Source: Lactuca virosa
Taxonomy: Eukaryota; Streptophyta; Magnoliopsida; Asterales; Asteraceae
NCBI GenBank assembly: GCA_928212115.1
Contig: CAKMRJ010005745.1
Coordinates: 217,448,176-217,512,175, forward strand
Direction: 5' to 3'
DNA: 64,000 nt
In this document: piece by piece, positions 32,394 to 45,309 of the stretch
How the letters are laid out: every line of letters begins with the position of its first letter
Numbering within the stretch: position 1 is the first letter of the stretch
Position numbers and translations under genes: made by a program
Notes under the pieces: generated by a model
The model's database searches: none
Told to the model about the DNA's origin: nothing
What the model saw: only the letters and a program-made list of their open reading frames with translations

Positions 32394-34549
32394 GAATTTA
32401 CATGAGCACAATTCAAGATTAACATGTCATTGAATGTTCAATAAATCTCAAAAGATATAGGAGTTTCATAATAGACTGAAGTTGACAAATTACATTGCCT
32501 TCCTAGATAACTTTGTTGTGTGTTTACGACATCCCTTTACACATCACAGAGCCAAATATGGATCCTAGCCTTTGAAAATAATTCATTAAGGTTAAAAATT
32601 ATTTTAAGGATTAATAAAGAAAACAAGAATGGAATTGATATTGAATGATGTCTATAAGATAATCCACTAAAATCTACAACAATAAGACCTCTCAAAAGGA
32701 TTAGTTGGTAGGATGATTGATCTAGTCCAAATTCGTAGTTTGGAAAAGGTTCACATGTACGAATAGAGAGATCATGCCTTAGATAAAGCTCTTCCTAAGA
32801 TTCCTCCAACCACTTCATACCAAAATTGTTAGAAACAGTGTTCAATTAAACTTATTGAAGTGAAATGGAATTTTATTAAGCTACGAGTTGATTGATGCTA
32901 CCATAGTCAACTAGCTGCATGTACATATAATTAGTCCACTCTGATTTTGATATGAACAACTTGGAAATGTCCATAAAGGAGTTTCATGGCATGCTGAAAC
33001 CCTTTAGGACTAACATGGCCAATTGTAAAAAAACTCCAACTTCAAATACTTTGATATTCGTTACCATGAATTGAAGTGTCAAGATGAAGAAAGCCAATTT
33101 ACCAAGCGTTAAAGGCGATTAGTGTTGGAATACCTAATGTGGCCTTAAACGCCAAGGACAATAAGAAGGATTATTATGAGACTTGTTTTGATAAACTATT
33201 CATTTCCAAAACACGAAAAAGAGAAATAAAGCATAAATTCCTAGTATGATTGATGGATAAGATTGAAACATGGAGAAGATAATTCGATTATGCATTACGA
33301 GCCCATGTTATTGTCTATAGGATCAAACAAAAACTCATTTTCGTGAACGTTTAGTCTACAACTGGATATGCAAATTCATAATACCATTGGAACACTACTT
33401 CCATTCATTTGAGTATTTTACTAAGTATAAAGTACTGGCATTTGCAAGAATATGTAGTGACTAAAAGGAAGTAAGAAGACAGAAACAAGGAGAAGAAAAT
33501 TTTTGATAATGAATATCGGGCCCTTTCCACCATTCATAGGATCAAATGGATAATTCGTTCTCCAAAATGTTTAAGTCTATGGTCTTATGATTTTAAAATT
33601 GTTTATACAAAGTTTCATAGGATTGTTATGACTTATTTAGAACGTTTTTAATGTGTTTAAACGAAAGTCACAAAATTTATGAAACTAGTATAGTTCAAAA
33701 GTTTATTTGAATGAGATGTAATATTGTGGAATCATCTTCTTGAAAATAAGAAATATGTTGCCAAAGATCCAACTAGATAGAATTTTGGAATTCATTTGAC
33801 CACAAATCTTGTGATAAATGTGATTCTTATTTTGCAAGGCAGATGATAAAAGCACTATGTGATAGTATGAAAATCTGTTGGAATTAGTTTTAACTAATGG
33901 TCTGTTCAAATTATCCACAATACGTATAAATTCGAATACATCCAAAAGTTTGGATAAAATGTATTAGTATAATCATTTTATTGAAACATATAAACAAGAA
34001 ATACATTACCAAGTATCTAGTTGGATCAGATTTTCGATAACATTTGACTGCAAGTCTTATGATAAATGTAAATCGTGTTTAGGATAGATGATGAATACAT
34101 TACTTGGTAATGGGAATATCTATTGGAATTAGTTCACACTAATGGACCATTCAGATAAACCACAATACATTGAAAGAGCAACTTCATGTGAACATGGTTA
34201 AATGAGTCTGGAACCATTAAAGTGGTCACAACTTTCATAAAATGAAGCTAAGAATCAACTGGGAGAAAGGATAATATAATCGGATCCAATAAGAATAGTG
34301 ATCATATTAGTCAAAACAACGTCGATCATCTAAGGAATTATGAAAAGGTTTAATAAGTTGTCTCCGTCGAGAACACTACCACAAGGAGTATAGTTGGTAA
34401 GAGAAACAAATCATTATTTGATTTGATACTTGATTAGTCGTATTATTCTGACCAACAGTTCATGAGTTGAACCATGAGTAAGTGTTATAAGAGTACTTGG
34501 TATTATACCAAATAAAAGGGGTTTCCAAGACACTATTTGAGACGTGGAG
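32394..34549 (+). pseudogene. Copia element C3, 5' internal part (leader and eroded gag)
   Basis: The text AACATGTCATTGAATGTTC...TCTCAAAAG matches the pre-gag leader of C1 and C4, and a constant-loop hairpin (loop TTTACGACATCCCTTTA) lies at 32511-32551. Around 32990-33200 gag-like scraps are readable (MSIKEFHGML near 32970; VALNAKDNKKDYYETCF near 33145, up to the start of a zinc knuckle). The rest has no frame. Two similar blocks of about 205 bases lie at 33715-33930 and 33960-34170. A gypsy solo LTR interrupts the element at 34550; it resumes at 45310. Confidence 0.6.
33715..34170 (+). repeat. Ancient tandem duplication of about 205 bp
   Basis: Both halves share, in order, variants of AAGAAATA, CCAACTAGAT or TCTAGTTGGATCAGA, ATTTGACYRCAARTCTT, GATAAATGT, GCAGATGATRAA or GATAGATGATGAA, TCTRTTGGAATTAGTT, and ACYAATGGWC...CCACAATAC. 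Divergence is high. Confidence 0.65.
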
Positions 34550-36464
34550 TGTCACAACTAGCATTTTCGGCTAAGAAATTCTATCTATGTATGATCAACT
34601 CTTGATGTATCTTGTAACTCTAAGATTGATTTTATACATGTTATTCATTTCAAAAACAACTATTCAAATCAAAACTCACTCGTGAAGCCCAAAACCTAAT
34701 TCGATACATTTCACACACTCGACTTTGGATTGTATCCCTAATTTTCCCGGTTCAATCTCTTATTGGACCAGGAATCATTTATTGAGCCTAATGGACCAAT
34801 AAATCCACAACTTGATTATTTTGGGTTAAGATACCTCATTTGGGCCCTAATTGGACCCACATTCACTAAGTAATTGGTATTGGGTCACAAAACTCTTCAT
34901 GGGCCTTAATGGGCCGTAAATGTTTTCTTGAACCTCATTGGGTCGAAAAGCCATTGTTTATACCACTTTTGGGCCGAAAACTTGTGTATGGGCCCAATGG
35001 GCCGAAAGCTTTCTTATTGGGCTATAAGATCTCGATTTTATTCAATTCAAGCCCAAACATTTCTCTTCTCTTTTCCCTCCCTCCATTCTCGGTTTTAAAA
35101 CAAAAAAAACATGGAGATTTATGGGGGTGACACCTCATTATTATTTATTGGTAATCCATGCACTATAACCACCATGCAACTAGACACTCTCATACCTCTA
35201 GGCAACATCTTTTCTCACCACTCTCTTCTCTCTTCTTAATTCTCGGCCAAGCCTCTCTCCACTCTCCACTCTCCAAAAAAAATTCAAACTTGATCCCATT
35301 CTAAAACTTCCTCTCTAGACTCTTCAAGAATTCCTCCATTCTTTTTCAAGAAAACCGTGAGGTGTTGTGGATTTTCAACAAGTTCTCACCATAGTTCATC
35401 TCTTTAGGTAAGATACTTTCTAATCAAGGTGCTCAACTTCATTTTATGATAAGTCCTTCACTCATAAATACTCTATTTCCTGATCCATGCTCCTTAGAAC
35501 TCCATAAGTTCGAAGATCTTCTCAAAGAGCTTGCTAGGCCGAAATCTCCTTCAATCTTCTCACCAAAACCGATCCATCAACCAAAGTGAGTTGATACCCC
35601 CTTGTTTTCGGTTTTTACTATGTTTTGGGGGAGGATACAAGTTGCTTTGTGTTAGATCTATGTATTTATGCATGCATATGTGTGTTTTCATGTTATATGT
35701 TGTGATTATGTTATGAAAACATGCTAGGTCTTCACTAAACTTGAAATATCTACTAAACTTGGTGATGTTAGTAAAGTAAACCATCTTATGTGCTTACTAT
35801 GAATTGGAAAAGATTAAGCATGCTAAGGATGTTTGAAAACTATATAAGACCGTATAAAGGGCCATATTTGACAAAATAAACAAAAATTGAGGTTCTTATG
35901 TTAACTCACAGTTTTGAGAGGACCAAAAGAGTCATTTTTAAATAAAAATGGGTCTTTATGATATTCATGGTTTTAAAAGGGCCAAAAGTGTTAATTTTCA
36001 CAAATGGGCTTCTATTTGGGCCTTCACGGTTTTAATGGGCTAAATATGTCAATTTTCACAAAAATGGGTCTTATTTAGCAACTCACGGTTTCATGGGCCT
36101 AAAAAGGTAGTTATTGACTTTTTATGGATTAAATTGTCATTTTAAACAAACAAGGGCCAAAAATGTAAATTTTCGGTTAAATGGGCTGAAAATGTCATTT
36201 CTGTTAAATTTGGGCCAAAAACGTCATTCCTATCAAAAGTGGGTTGAAGATGTCCTTTTATACAAAATAAGCCCTTAAAAGTAAACTTTCGGTCTTAATG
36301 GGCCTAATGTGTCATTTTTACCAAAAATGTGCCTTAATTGTAAAATTTACGGCTTAATGGGCAAGAATGTCATTTTTACAAAAGTGGGCCTTGTATGTCA
36401 TTTTGGTAAATAATTGAGCTAAAACAAGCAATATAATAACAAACAGTCTAATTACGTCGTTCTC

Positions 36465-36765
36465 ATTTTTATTGGGCCTTGTTTACCCATTTTCATGTTA
36501 TTGGGCCTTTGTGGTCCATTTATATGCTTATTGGGCCTGATACATTCGTTACATGTTTAATGGGCCTTAGTGACCCATTTACATGCTTATTGGGCCTGAT
36601 ACTTTCATTACATGTTATTGGGTCTTAGTGGCCCATTTACATGCTTGATAGGTCCTATATACTCTTTACATCTTTATTGGGCCTTGTTAACCCATCTACA
36701 TGCTCGACGGACCTTGTATACTCATTTCATGTTCATTGGGCCTTGTAACCTAAATACATACACGA
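36465..36765 (+). repeat. Degenerate tandem repeat, period about 58 bp, TTGGGCCT-containing
   Basis: ATGCTTATTGGGCCTGATAC recurs near 36524 and 36583, and a variant near 36641. Between them alternate TACATGTTTAATGGGCC-type blocks, giving about five units inside the solo LTR. Confidence 0.75.
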
Positions 36766-37600
36766 AAACGTTATTTATAACATTAAATAGTGTGTTACAG
36801 TATTCGCGTAAACATAGTTAAGGTTCTAGTGAGACGTTCTTTCATTCGTACCTACCTAGTGTTTAACCTTCAGTCCTGTAGTTATAACCAGAGTCTCTTG
36901 GAGGGAGAGCAAGAATTTGTGTATAGATCTATACAGGGTTGACAGCCCCACACCTGAGCCGTTCGCTACAGCTAGACTAGGCCAATCTAGGGTGACAAAT
37001 GTATTACCTTAAACAAGCGACGCCTGAAAAACGTCATGACAGGCAGATCAGTCATATCAAGTATGGTTATAACGACTCACATAGAAATTAACTACACTGT
37101 AAAATTTACGGAATACATATACTTTTCTGCAGTTACAATACTATACAAACACCATTTTACGGTCTTAGGGTTTTAAGACTACAACATTTTTTACAAGCAG
37201 AAAATATCGGATTTTCTGGGAAACTTACATTATACATTACCTTCTACTTACAACAGAAAATATAGGATGTTCCTTGAATACTCTCTTTGCATATTTTCAA
37301 AACATAAACACACATGCTTTAATACAAGATTTGATACAAAGCGTTCAAACCATTTTCAACAGAAAATATCGGATTTTCTGGTATTTACAAAGCGATACGA
37401 ACTTTCATACAAATATGCTTATGAACTCACCAACATTATATATGTTGACCATTTTCAAAATAACTTGTATTCTCAGGAAATCGTTAAGCAGGTTGGTCTT
37501 CAAGAACTCATGGATTTTGTTGTATTTTTGTTATCATCATACACTTATATTTTGGTAATGTAATTTGTAATCCAACACACTGATGTAAACAATGACGGTT

Positions 37601-38457
37601 TGATGGGTTTTGGGTAAAACAAATAAACTAGAAAACAATTCCTAAGTTCACATGCAACCTACTTTGGATCTATGTTTTAACTATTGAACATACAACTTTG
37701 AATTGCAAACAAGAACCCTAGAGGAGAGAGGCTAATTTCGAAATTAACAAACTAGGGTTTAAGAGTTACATACCTTTCAATTGTTATAGCAAACAATTGA
37801 TAATCCTCTTGATCTTGATCTTGATCTTCTTGGAAGCTTAGCACCACAAGTGTAATGCCTTTAATGGAATCATACCCAAGAACTAGCAAGAAGGAAAGTA
37901 GAAGAGGAGAGAGGGGAGGGAGTATGCAATTTCAGCCAGGGTTTCTTCCAAAGAACAAGTGACCTAAAATGTGAGCCAGGAGCCTCCTTAAATAGCTGAG
38001 GGATCTAGGGTTTAGGGAAAACCCTAATTATCCTTTGCTTAGGGCCTAAGCAAAACCCAAGGGCCTTATCTGGACCCCTTGGACGAAATCTCTAGGGTTT
38101 CCCCTATGGATTTCGTCCACCTCCTTCCAAGGGGGTTCTGGATCCTTCCACTCAACTATTAGTTAATTGCAAACTAGTCCCTGCACTTTATAATTAATTC
38201 TTTTAACCCCAAAATTAATTCTGATTAATTTCTGGCTAACTATTAATTAAACATAATGATTTCTAATTAATATATTAATCCATTAACATATTAATAAATC
38301 ATTTACATATTAATTTATTAATCTTATAAATTAATATCTCTCCTTTCATAATTTCCTTGTCCAGTTGCTAGGTTTGAGGGCAACCCAAAAGGATTGTGCT
38401 GCTATCAATTCAAGTACATACCAATTATAGTTCTGGGCTTAGACATCTAATCCAACA
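37601..38457 (-). repeat. 3' LTR of copia C2
   Basis: On the minus strand TGTTGGATTAGATG...AACCCATCA; 857 bp, paired with 44337-45193. Confidence 0.9.
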
Positions 38458-41400
38458 GTCTCCCACTTGGATAAGTCTGTAACTATAATTGCTAGTATGC
38501 CTTCTAAATTTGACCAGCAAATTGTAGCTTCCAAAAGCTGCTGCCGAACTCTGACCTAGTCAGTTACGTGTCCTAAGATAAGTGATCACATGACCCTTCG
38601 TTCTACTAGATATCCCTAGACATAAGACATGGAATACAATCAATCTCTTTGTCCAGAATCTATGTTTCCCGATTTCTGATTTGTGATGATATAGGACTTC
38701 TAATCGAACACATCAATTTGGTCCTGGCTGGGCCCAACACATAAGTCAACACCAAATCATCGAGGGGCCCACATATATCGCTTTTCCGGTTAGGGCAAAC
38801 GGAACGAATAAACATTGACTCGTATGCTTGTATCTTTTACTCATCAAACCATACATGACAATACGTTTTATAACACCAAGTTACTGATGCGTTTTCGTAT
38901 CACCAATGTATAGCCGACTTGCAAATTACAACTCATATATCTCTGTTTCAAGATCACAAATATTATCGTCTCAGTATTACTCGTGATGAATTCCATGAAG
39001 TAATACTCTGAGCGGGGTTTTATCCAATACTCAAATCTCACTCTTTAAGTACTCATGAACATTGCAGCAATTCTAATTCTATGTCTATCCTTAGACAATC
39101 TGCAATCCTATTCATGACAGTCTTAATTCACTACTTACTTCCAAAAGTACGAGCGACTGTGGAGGTTTGAATAACCCAGTTATCCTGGAAGTCAAAACAT
39201 GCAAACTGAAACACAATAATAATCGAATCTAATATGGCCCCAAACTTTTGAGTATAAATAAAACTTCTTTTATTTAGTCACCATATTAATTACACATTAT
39301 TCATTGTATAATGTTTCGAGTAATCAACTTATTACTTGAATTATAACTACAATTGTCCCATGCTCCAAGCATGCACACTTTGTTTCCTATGGTCCTTACT
39401 TTGTGAAATAGATCAATTGAAAAACTTTTCCAATGATGCTCATTTCACAATTTCCAATCCTTATTATTAGTGTTAGAACACAATGTTCTTGCTACTACTA
39501 GAATATGCTAGATTCTAACATTTTATGCAACGATCCTTTCGCAAAGTCATAGCACAAAAGTCACCAAGACTTGGCTAATGAAATTACAAAGTACTCTTAT
39601 CAAAAAAAATGTCACAAGACAATTCCATAGACGCGAAGTCTCATATACAAAGTACATTCCTTTGAACATCCTTCTTGCATAAAAGTTTCTAATCCAGACA
39701 TAGACTCTCAACATCCAACTCCCAATATGGAAACATTTCCATATTTGCCATATGACAACTCATTCTTAATAGAATCTTATCTATTCATAATAATGTTGAT
39801 ATGGTCCATCCAATACCATACTTCCAACTACTCACAAGCGACCAATCCTCAGTGAACTTTGGATCGTTCTTTGATAGTTGTTTAATTATTTTAGTCAAAA
39901 CCGATTCTAGTCCTTTTTCCCTCTTAATGTGCTAGACATTTGGAAAATTTAAGAATGGTCAAATATTATAGCATTTTGCAATCGATCCTATACCGGAAGC
40001 GTATGGGACACGATGCATAATGTTCTTACATAAAGATATGATACTTTATCAATCTTCTGCCATAATATTTTATGTGTAACGTTCTCACAATTTCGAACTA
40101 TGAAGAGGGATGCCGTAATCATAATCGAAATTTAAGAACACACTATGTACCCTTTGACTAAATTTATTAAAATTTCTCAATCTAAGCTTTAGATTTTTTT
40201 TGAAACGAAGTATAATATTCTCTCCCTTAATTATAGAAAAAACAACTTTTCAACTCCTGCGACTTTGCAAAGTGAAACTTTTGTTTTTCTATAATTAATA
40301 TTGCCAACTTGCAATACTTCAAATAATAATCATGCTCCCACTAACATGATGATTATATCTATCCTAGCATAACATTTATGCTCCCACTAGCTTTGACACG
40401 TATTCAGAAATTAGCTGGACTTCTAGAAACCAATTACTTATTGACTTTCTTTTCCAAAGTTCAGATTTCTGAAACCGAGACGCTTTGATAAGCCTTTATT
40501 TAAGCTTCTCGAACTCATACACCTTTCCTTAGATAACCCATATGTGTGTTTAAACATTTCTAGAATAAGTCTAAAATGTTCAGACCCATTTGCCATTTCC
40601 CACAATTCGAACTATGAAGAGGGATGTCGTAATCATAATCGAATTTGAGAATTACAAATTACATAATGCTATCTTCAAAATCTCTCTTAGTGAAAGCGTT
40701 TCCTCACAATCATTTTCATGAAGGAGAGAAACCTTATAACACTCAGATTTTGTGGTGTATGTGTTCCTATCCATGTGAATTTGTCATAACCATAATCATA
40801 AGAGAACAATTGTGACAAATCCAAACTCTTATGGACCGAACTTGTCCATTCTTAATTTCTTGCCATCAAGGGTCCCACCTTTGCTTCCAAGTTATTTAGC
40901 AACTCACCCCTACCTTTCAATGTACTTTCCATCGATCAAGGTGCCTTGTCCCTATGCAACCCATTGAGATCTCATAGAACTCACATGCATAGTTGACCAA
41001 CCTGGAATGGCACAGAAACAATAGTATGTGAACACGATAGGTTAGAAACCTCAAGTCGTGTGCTAGTGATTAACTATCGGTTTATTCTTGATTTGTTCTT
41101 GAAACTTTTCAAGACAATTGAGACTCCCACTGACCTCTTGACATATATGATTCTCTTGTCAGGAACCTTTCCTAGACAAAACAAATATTCAAGAGTTAGT
41201 GTAGTTCTTATCAAGACAAAACACTTCACATAATTGGTCCTAGTTGGTCTTTGTCTTATCCAAGACAGCACAACTTACCAATTTCAAATGTGCAAGAATA
41301 AGAAAGCCTTTTTCCAAACTCCACATTTGATGAGTGTTATAAACCTACTTAAGACTTGTCACTCAATTCACAATCTTGGAATATAATTCTAAGACTTGAT

Positions 41401-42290
41401 ATTGGAACGAAGTATGATTGACTTCTTGATTTTAACCATTTCTACAATTCTCGATTCCTCTTCTTGGACATACAAATGCACTAAGACTCACTTGGAGGAT
41501 CAATTGAGATATGGTTTTTTTTAATCATTAAGACTTATCATAAAACACAATAAAAGGTACTCTCCCTTCTTCTTAGAATAGAGGAACTTTTTTTCTTTCT
41601 GCCTACTTGATTCTTCTTATTCGTTCGGCTATTTATTGAAACTCTTTCAATCAACTCAGAATTATACTTAATCTTATAAGTATAACCATATTCACTAAAC
41701 TTTAGTAAATCATGACGAATATCTTTATCACTCTTGTGGTGGACTTGATCAATGCACAACCTAGTGTACTCGATCTCCTAGTCTTTCTCTTGACACTTTG
41801 TCAAAGAATTAGTCTAATTTCCAACTATGAAGTTTCTCATTCATCACGCAACCTAGTTGCATGACTCCAAGTTTATGTCCAACTGAAACTTGGGCGATGA
41901 GAATCTTCCTTTATTTGGCAAATTCTCGACATTTCCACAAATAACATAATTAAGAATCAAATCCATTATTGATAACAATACACAAACATCAATTTTTCAT
42001 AACGATTTCATTGCAAGGATATATAAAATTATTCAAACCAAAAAAAAAATTATTTTATTCATAAAAGCAGCGGAAAACATGTCCTTACAATGCAAAATCA
42101 ACTGAAAAACTATGTAATCAAATATTCCTAACAAATATATCATAACTTTCTAAGCTCAAAATCTGATCTTCGAATCCATGCGATCGTGATCCATTTCTTC
42201 GTGATCAGACTCATCTTGCTTTTCCATCAAGCTTCCTCTCTTTTCTCTGATCCTGCAAAACATTCAAATGTAATCTTATCACATTATGTA
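38458..42290 (-). other. Eroded pol-derived internal region of C2
   Basis: Collinear with 15131-19003 of C1 read on the other strand. The best-preserved scrap (41538-41759, minus) reads KFSEYGYTYKIKYNSE, an integrase fragment. Constant-loop hairpins lie at 40081-40139 and 40604-40645. No protease, RT or RNase H frame survives. Confidence 0.65.
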
Positions 42291-42995
42291 TTAAGAATCA
42301 ATGAATAGGAACTTAATGGAGTTAGATAGTGGATTTTTACCTGAAGCAGAGCCATACGTCTTGACTCTCCCATCTCTTAGATCTCTCAGGTAAATAGGGC
42401 AGCTTCGTCTCCTATGCCCCTTCTCTTGGCAATAGAAACAAATGGACTCTTTTGGAATAGCACAAGGAACTATCTCAGAATTTACCTTTTCTGGATTTCC
42501 AATGTCACCATTTTCAATGTCCATTGAAGTTTGGGAGTTTGATTCACAAGACAAATTTGCTTGATCAGTACGCCAGATCATTGCTGATTCAGCTGCTATC
42601 AGCAAATAGGTCAAATCAATGAGGGTCACGTCGTGAACCATCGTATAGTACTCTCTTACGAACTCACTATACGAATCAGGAAGTGACTGAAGAACCCAAT
42701 CAACAGCCAACATCTCTGAGATATCGACACCCAACATCCTTAACCTATCAATGTGTGACTTCATCTCTAAGATGTGTGCACACACGGGTTTCCCATCTTC
42801 GTGCTTACTTGCCAATAGGGATTAAGTGACCTTGAACTTTTCAAGCCTTTGAACTTGTGGGTCAGGGAGAACAATTGGAGGAGGTGGAGGAAGTGAAGCA
42901 TGACTCTCATTTCCTTGATCATATCTTGGAATGCCATCTTCATTTGGAAAGCTTGTTCCAATGGATTTGGGAAGACCATTGTTAGATTCAGACAT
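42291..42995 (-). pseudogene. Copia gag of C2 (one internal stop)
   Basis: Start ATG at 42995-42993 (MSESNNGLPKSIGTS), 234 residues to the stop at 42291. A single TAA at 42824-42822 (codon 58) replaces the CAA that C1 has there. The UBN2-type capsid core (LQSLPDSYSEFVREYY; DVTLIDLTYLL) is followed by an intact zinc knuckle, CFYCQEKGHRRRSC. Apart from the one nonsense codon the frame is open, so this is the least damaged gag of this family here. Codon 58 lies N-terminal to the capsid core. Confidence 0.85.
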
Positions 42996-44322
42996 CTACA
43001 AAATGGGAGAAATTCAAGTCAAGTTGATTAGAATCCTTGATGTAACACCCAAACGAAACATCAAGGCTAGGATCCAACACAATACTCTACAACCTAGAAG
43101 AGGGATGTCGTAATCTAGTTGCAGAATATTTGAAGGTAGGTAAATGACGATTTACCAATTTCCACCATAAAAAACGAAAAAGAAGGTTAAGTTTTAAATG
43201 TATTGGAAACTCCTAGATCTTTTGAGATTCATTGAACTTTTCAATGGCATGTTTAAATCTCGGATTATGCTCTTCTATTTGTGACTGGGATGCCGAGGAT
43301 CACAAACAAGATGTGAATAACCATGCAAATGTGCTTGGTAACCTCATTGTCTTTATCATTAACTATTGATGTGCTGGTAAACCACACACGCTCCATCAAA
43401 ATGACAATTATGAGATACCCATTACTACTCTTTATTAGTGCCTTTTAGTGTGCTGGTTAACCACACACGCTCCACTAACGACCAATAAAGCATAATGTGC
43501 AATTTCATGGATTAGCATACTTTTCACATTTTTCCTAAAGTAACTAGAGTTGGGATTTTGTAAAATAATGTTCTAGTACTTTCTTTAATAACATTATACT
43601 TTTAATGAGATGTAGTGTCCTATCAAACCCGTTCTGCTAACGACCCTCCACTAATCAAGGAAGCGGTGGGTGAGAGTGGACACCCATTCAACTACCATTT
43701 TATAGGCAGTTTTCTTATACCCCCCTTATAGACAAGCTTCGTGAATGAGGCATACTAGCGATTTGACTGACCATATTCTTATAACATATATAATATTTAA
43801 CTTTTATTATAATACATATATAAGGTGTGTTTTAAACTTTTTAAAACTTTAAGGTTTATATATAAATTTCGAAAAATTAAACTATTAATTTAAATTTAAA
43901 ATAAACCAAATAACTAGATTTAATATTTATCTAATAATTAACTTTTAATTAATTTATTAAATCTTCTAAGGATTATCTAATTAAATTAAACAATTAATTT
44001 AATCCTAATCCATATCCCTTCTAGATTTCGAAAATATGGGGATAGGATAATTTCCTTATTTTTCTCAGTTATCCAATAAGGCAACTATTATCCAAAACAA
44101 AGAAACCCTAAAAGGGGCTAGCATATTTCGAAATCATAAGGGAGGAGGCTAGGGTTTTCAAAACCCTAACCCTAATTTCGATTAGGGTTCTTGGAGGCTA
44201 GGGTTTTCGAAAACCCTTTGAACCAAAACCCTAAAATCGAAAATTTGGCCTTTAGGGTTTAATGGCTATAAACCCTAATTTTCAATTCAACCATTATAGC
44301 AATTCAATTTAAAACAAACAAT
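42996..44322 (-). other. Structured RNA leader of copia C2
   Basis: Non-coding leader between the primer-binding site and gag. It holds constant-loop hairpins at 43081-43130 (about 85 bases before gag), 43367-43399 and 43430-43490, in the same order as in C1 and C4. Confidence 0.65.
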
Positions 44323-44335
44323 GGCTCTGATACCA
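44323..44335 (-). promoter_or_regulatory. Primer-binding site of copia C2
   Basis: On the minus strand TGGTATCAGAGCC, adjacent to the 5' LTR end. Confidence 0.85.
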
Positions 44336-44336
44336 C

Positions 44337-45193
44337 TGATGGGTTTCGGGTAAAACAAATAAACTAGAAAACAATTCCTAAGTTCACATGCAACCTACTT
44401 TGGATCTATGTTTTAACTATTGAACATACAACTTTGAATTACAAACAAGAACCCTAGAGGAGAGAGGCTAATTTCGAAATTAACAAACTAGGGTTTAAGA
44501 GTTACATACCTTTCAATTGTTATAGCAAACAATTGATAATCCTCTTGATCTTGATCTTGATCTTCTTGGAAGCTTAGCACCACAAGTGTAATGCCTCTAA
44601 TGGAATCACACCCAAGAACTAGCAAGAAGGAAAATAGAAGAGGAGAGAGGGGATGGAGTATGCAATTTCGGCCAGGGTTTCTTCCAAAGAACAAGTGACC
44701 TAAAATGTGAGCCAGGAGGCTCCTTAAATAGCTGAGGGATCTAGGGTTTAGGGAAAACCCTGATTATCATTTGCTTAGGGCCTAAGCAAAACCCAAGGGC
44801 CTTATCTGGACCCCTTGGACGAAATCTCTAGGGTTTCCCCTATGGATTTCGTCCACCTCCTTCCAAGGGGGTTCTGGATCCTTCCACTCAACTATTAGTT
44901 AATTGCAAACTAATCCCTGCACTTTATAATTAATTCTTTTAACCCCAAAATTAATTCTGATTAATTTCTGGCTAACTATTAATTAAACATAATGATTTCT
45001 AATTAATATATTAATCCATTAACATATTAATAAATCATTTACATATTAATTTATTAATCTTATAAATTAATATCTCTCCTTTCATAATTTCCTTGTCCAG
45101 TTGCTAGGTTTGAGGGCAACCCAAAAGGAGTGTGCTGCTATCAATTCAAGTACATACCAATTATAGTTATGGGCTTAGACATCTAATCCAACA
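44337..45193 (-). repeat. 5' LTR of copia C2
   Basis: 857 bp, paired with 37601-38457; 13 substitutions counted by eye. Confidence 0.9.
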
Positions 45194-45309
45194 GTATTTT
45201 TGTATGTGTGATGATGATGTTGTCTTGATTAAATTATTTACACTACAAGATGAAGTCACCCAAACCCCCGGACATTTCCGCCGTTCCGGTTCGGGGTTGT
45301 GACATGGAG

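Larger units (their letters stand above)
37601..45193 (-). mobile_element. Ty1/copia element C2, non-autonomous, nested in the solo LTR
   Basis: Reading on the minus strand, the 5' LTR is 44337-45193 and the 3' LTR 37601-38457, each 857 bp. I count 13 substitutions and no indels between them. The primer-binding site (44323-44335) and polypurine tract (GTGGGAGAC, at 38458-38466 inverted) sit at the expected junctions. The internal region has one gag with a single stop, then about 3.8 kb of eroded pol-like text shared with C1. Flanks CGGTT (37596-37600) and GTATT (45194-45198) do not match as a duplication. Confidence 0.9.
34550..45304 (+). repeat. Gypsy solo LTR (about 3162 bp without the nested copia)
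   Basis: The ends are a perfect 9-bp inverted pair, TGTCACAAC and GTTGTGACA. The exact 5-bp duplication TGGAG flanks them (34545-34549 and 45305-45309). No internal domain is present, so it is a solo LTR left by LTR-LTR recombination. It shares the GTGAGTTGATACCCCC region (35587) and the GAGTCTCTTGGAGGGAGAGC block (36890) with the LTR at 62034-64000. A repeat of about 58 bp containing TTGGGCCT lies at 36465-36765. Minus-strand copia C2 interrupts it at 37601-45193. Small frames inside are not genes. Confidence 0.9.

Noticed and set aside
37267..37563. Two overlapping plus-strand frames of 94-98 codons
   Set aside because: They lie inside the solo LTR, with AT-rich composition, no homology and two frames open together.
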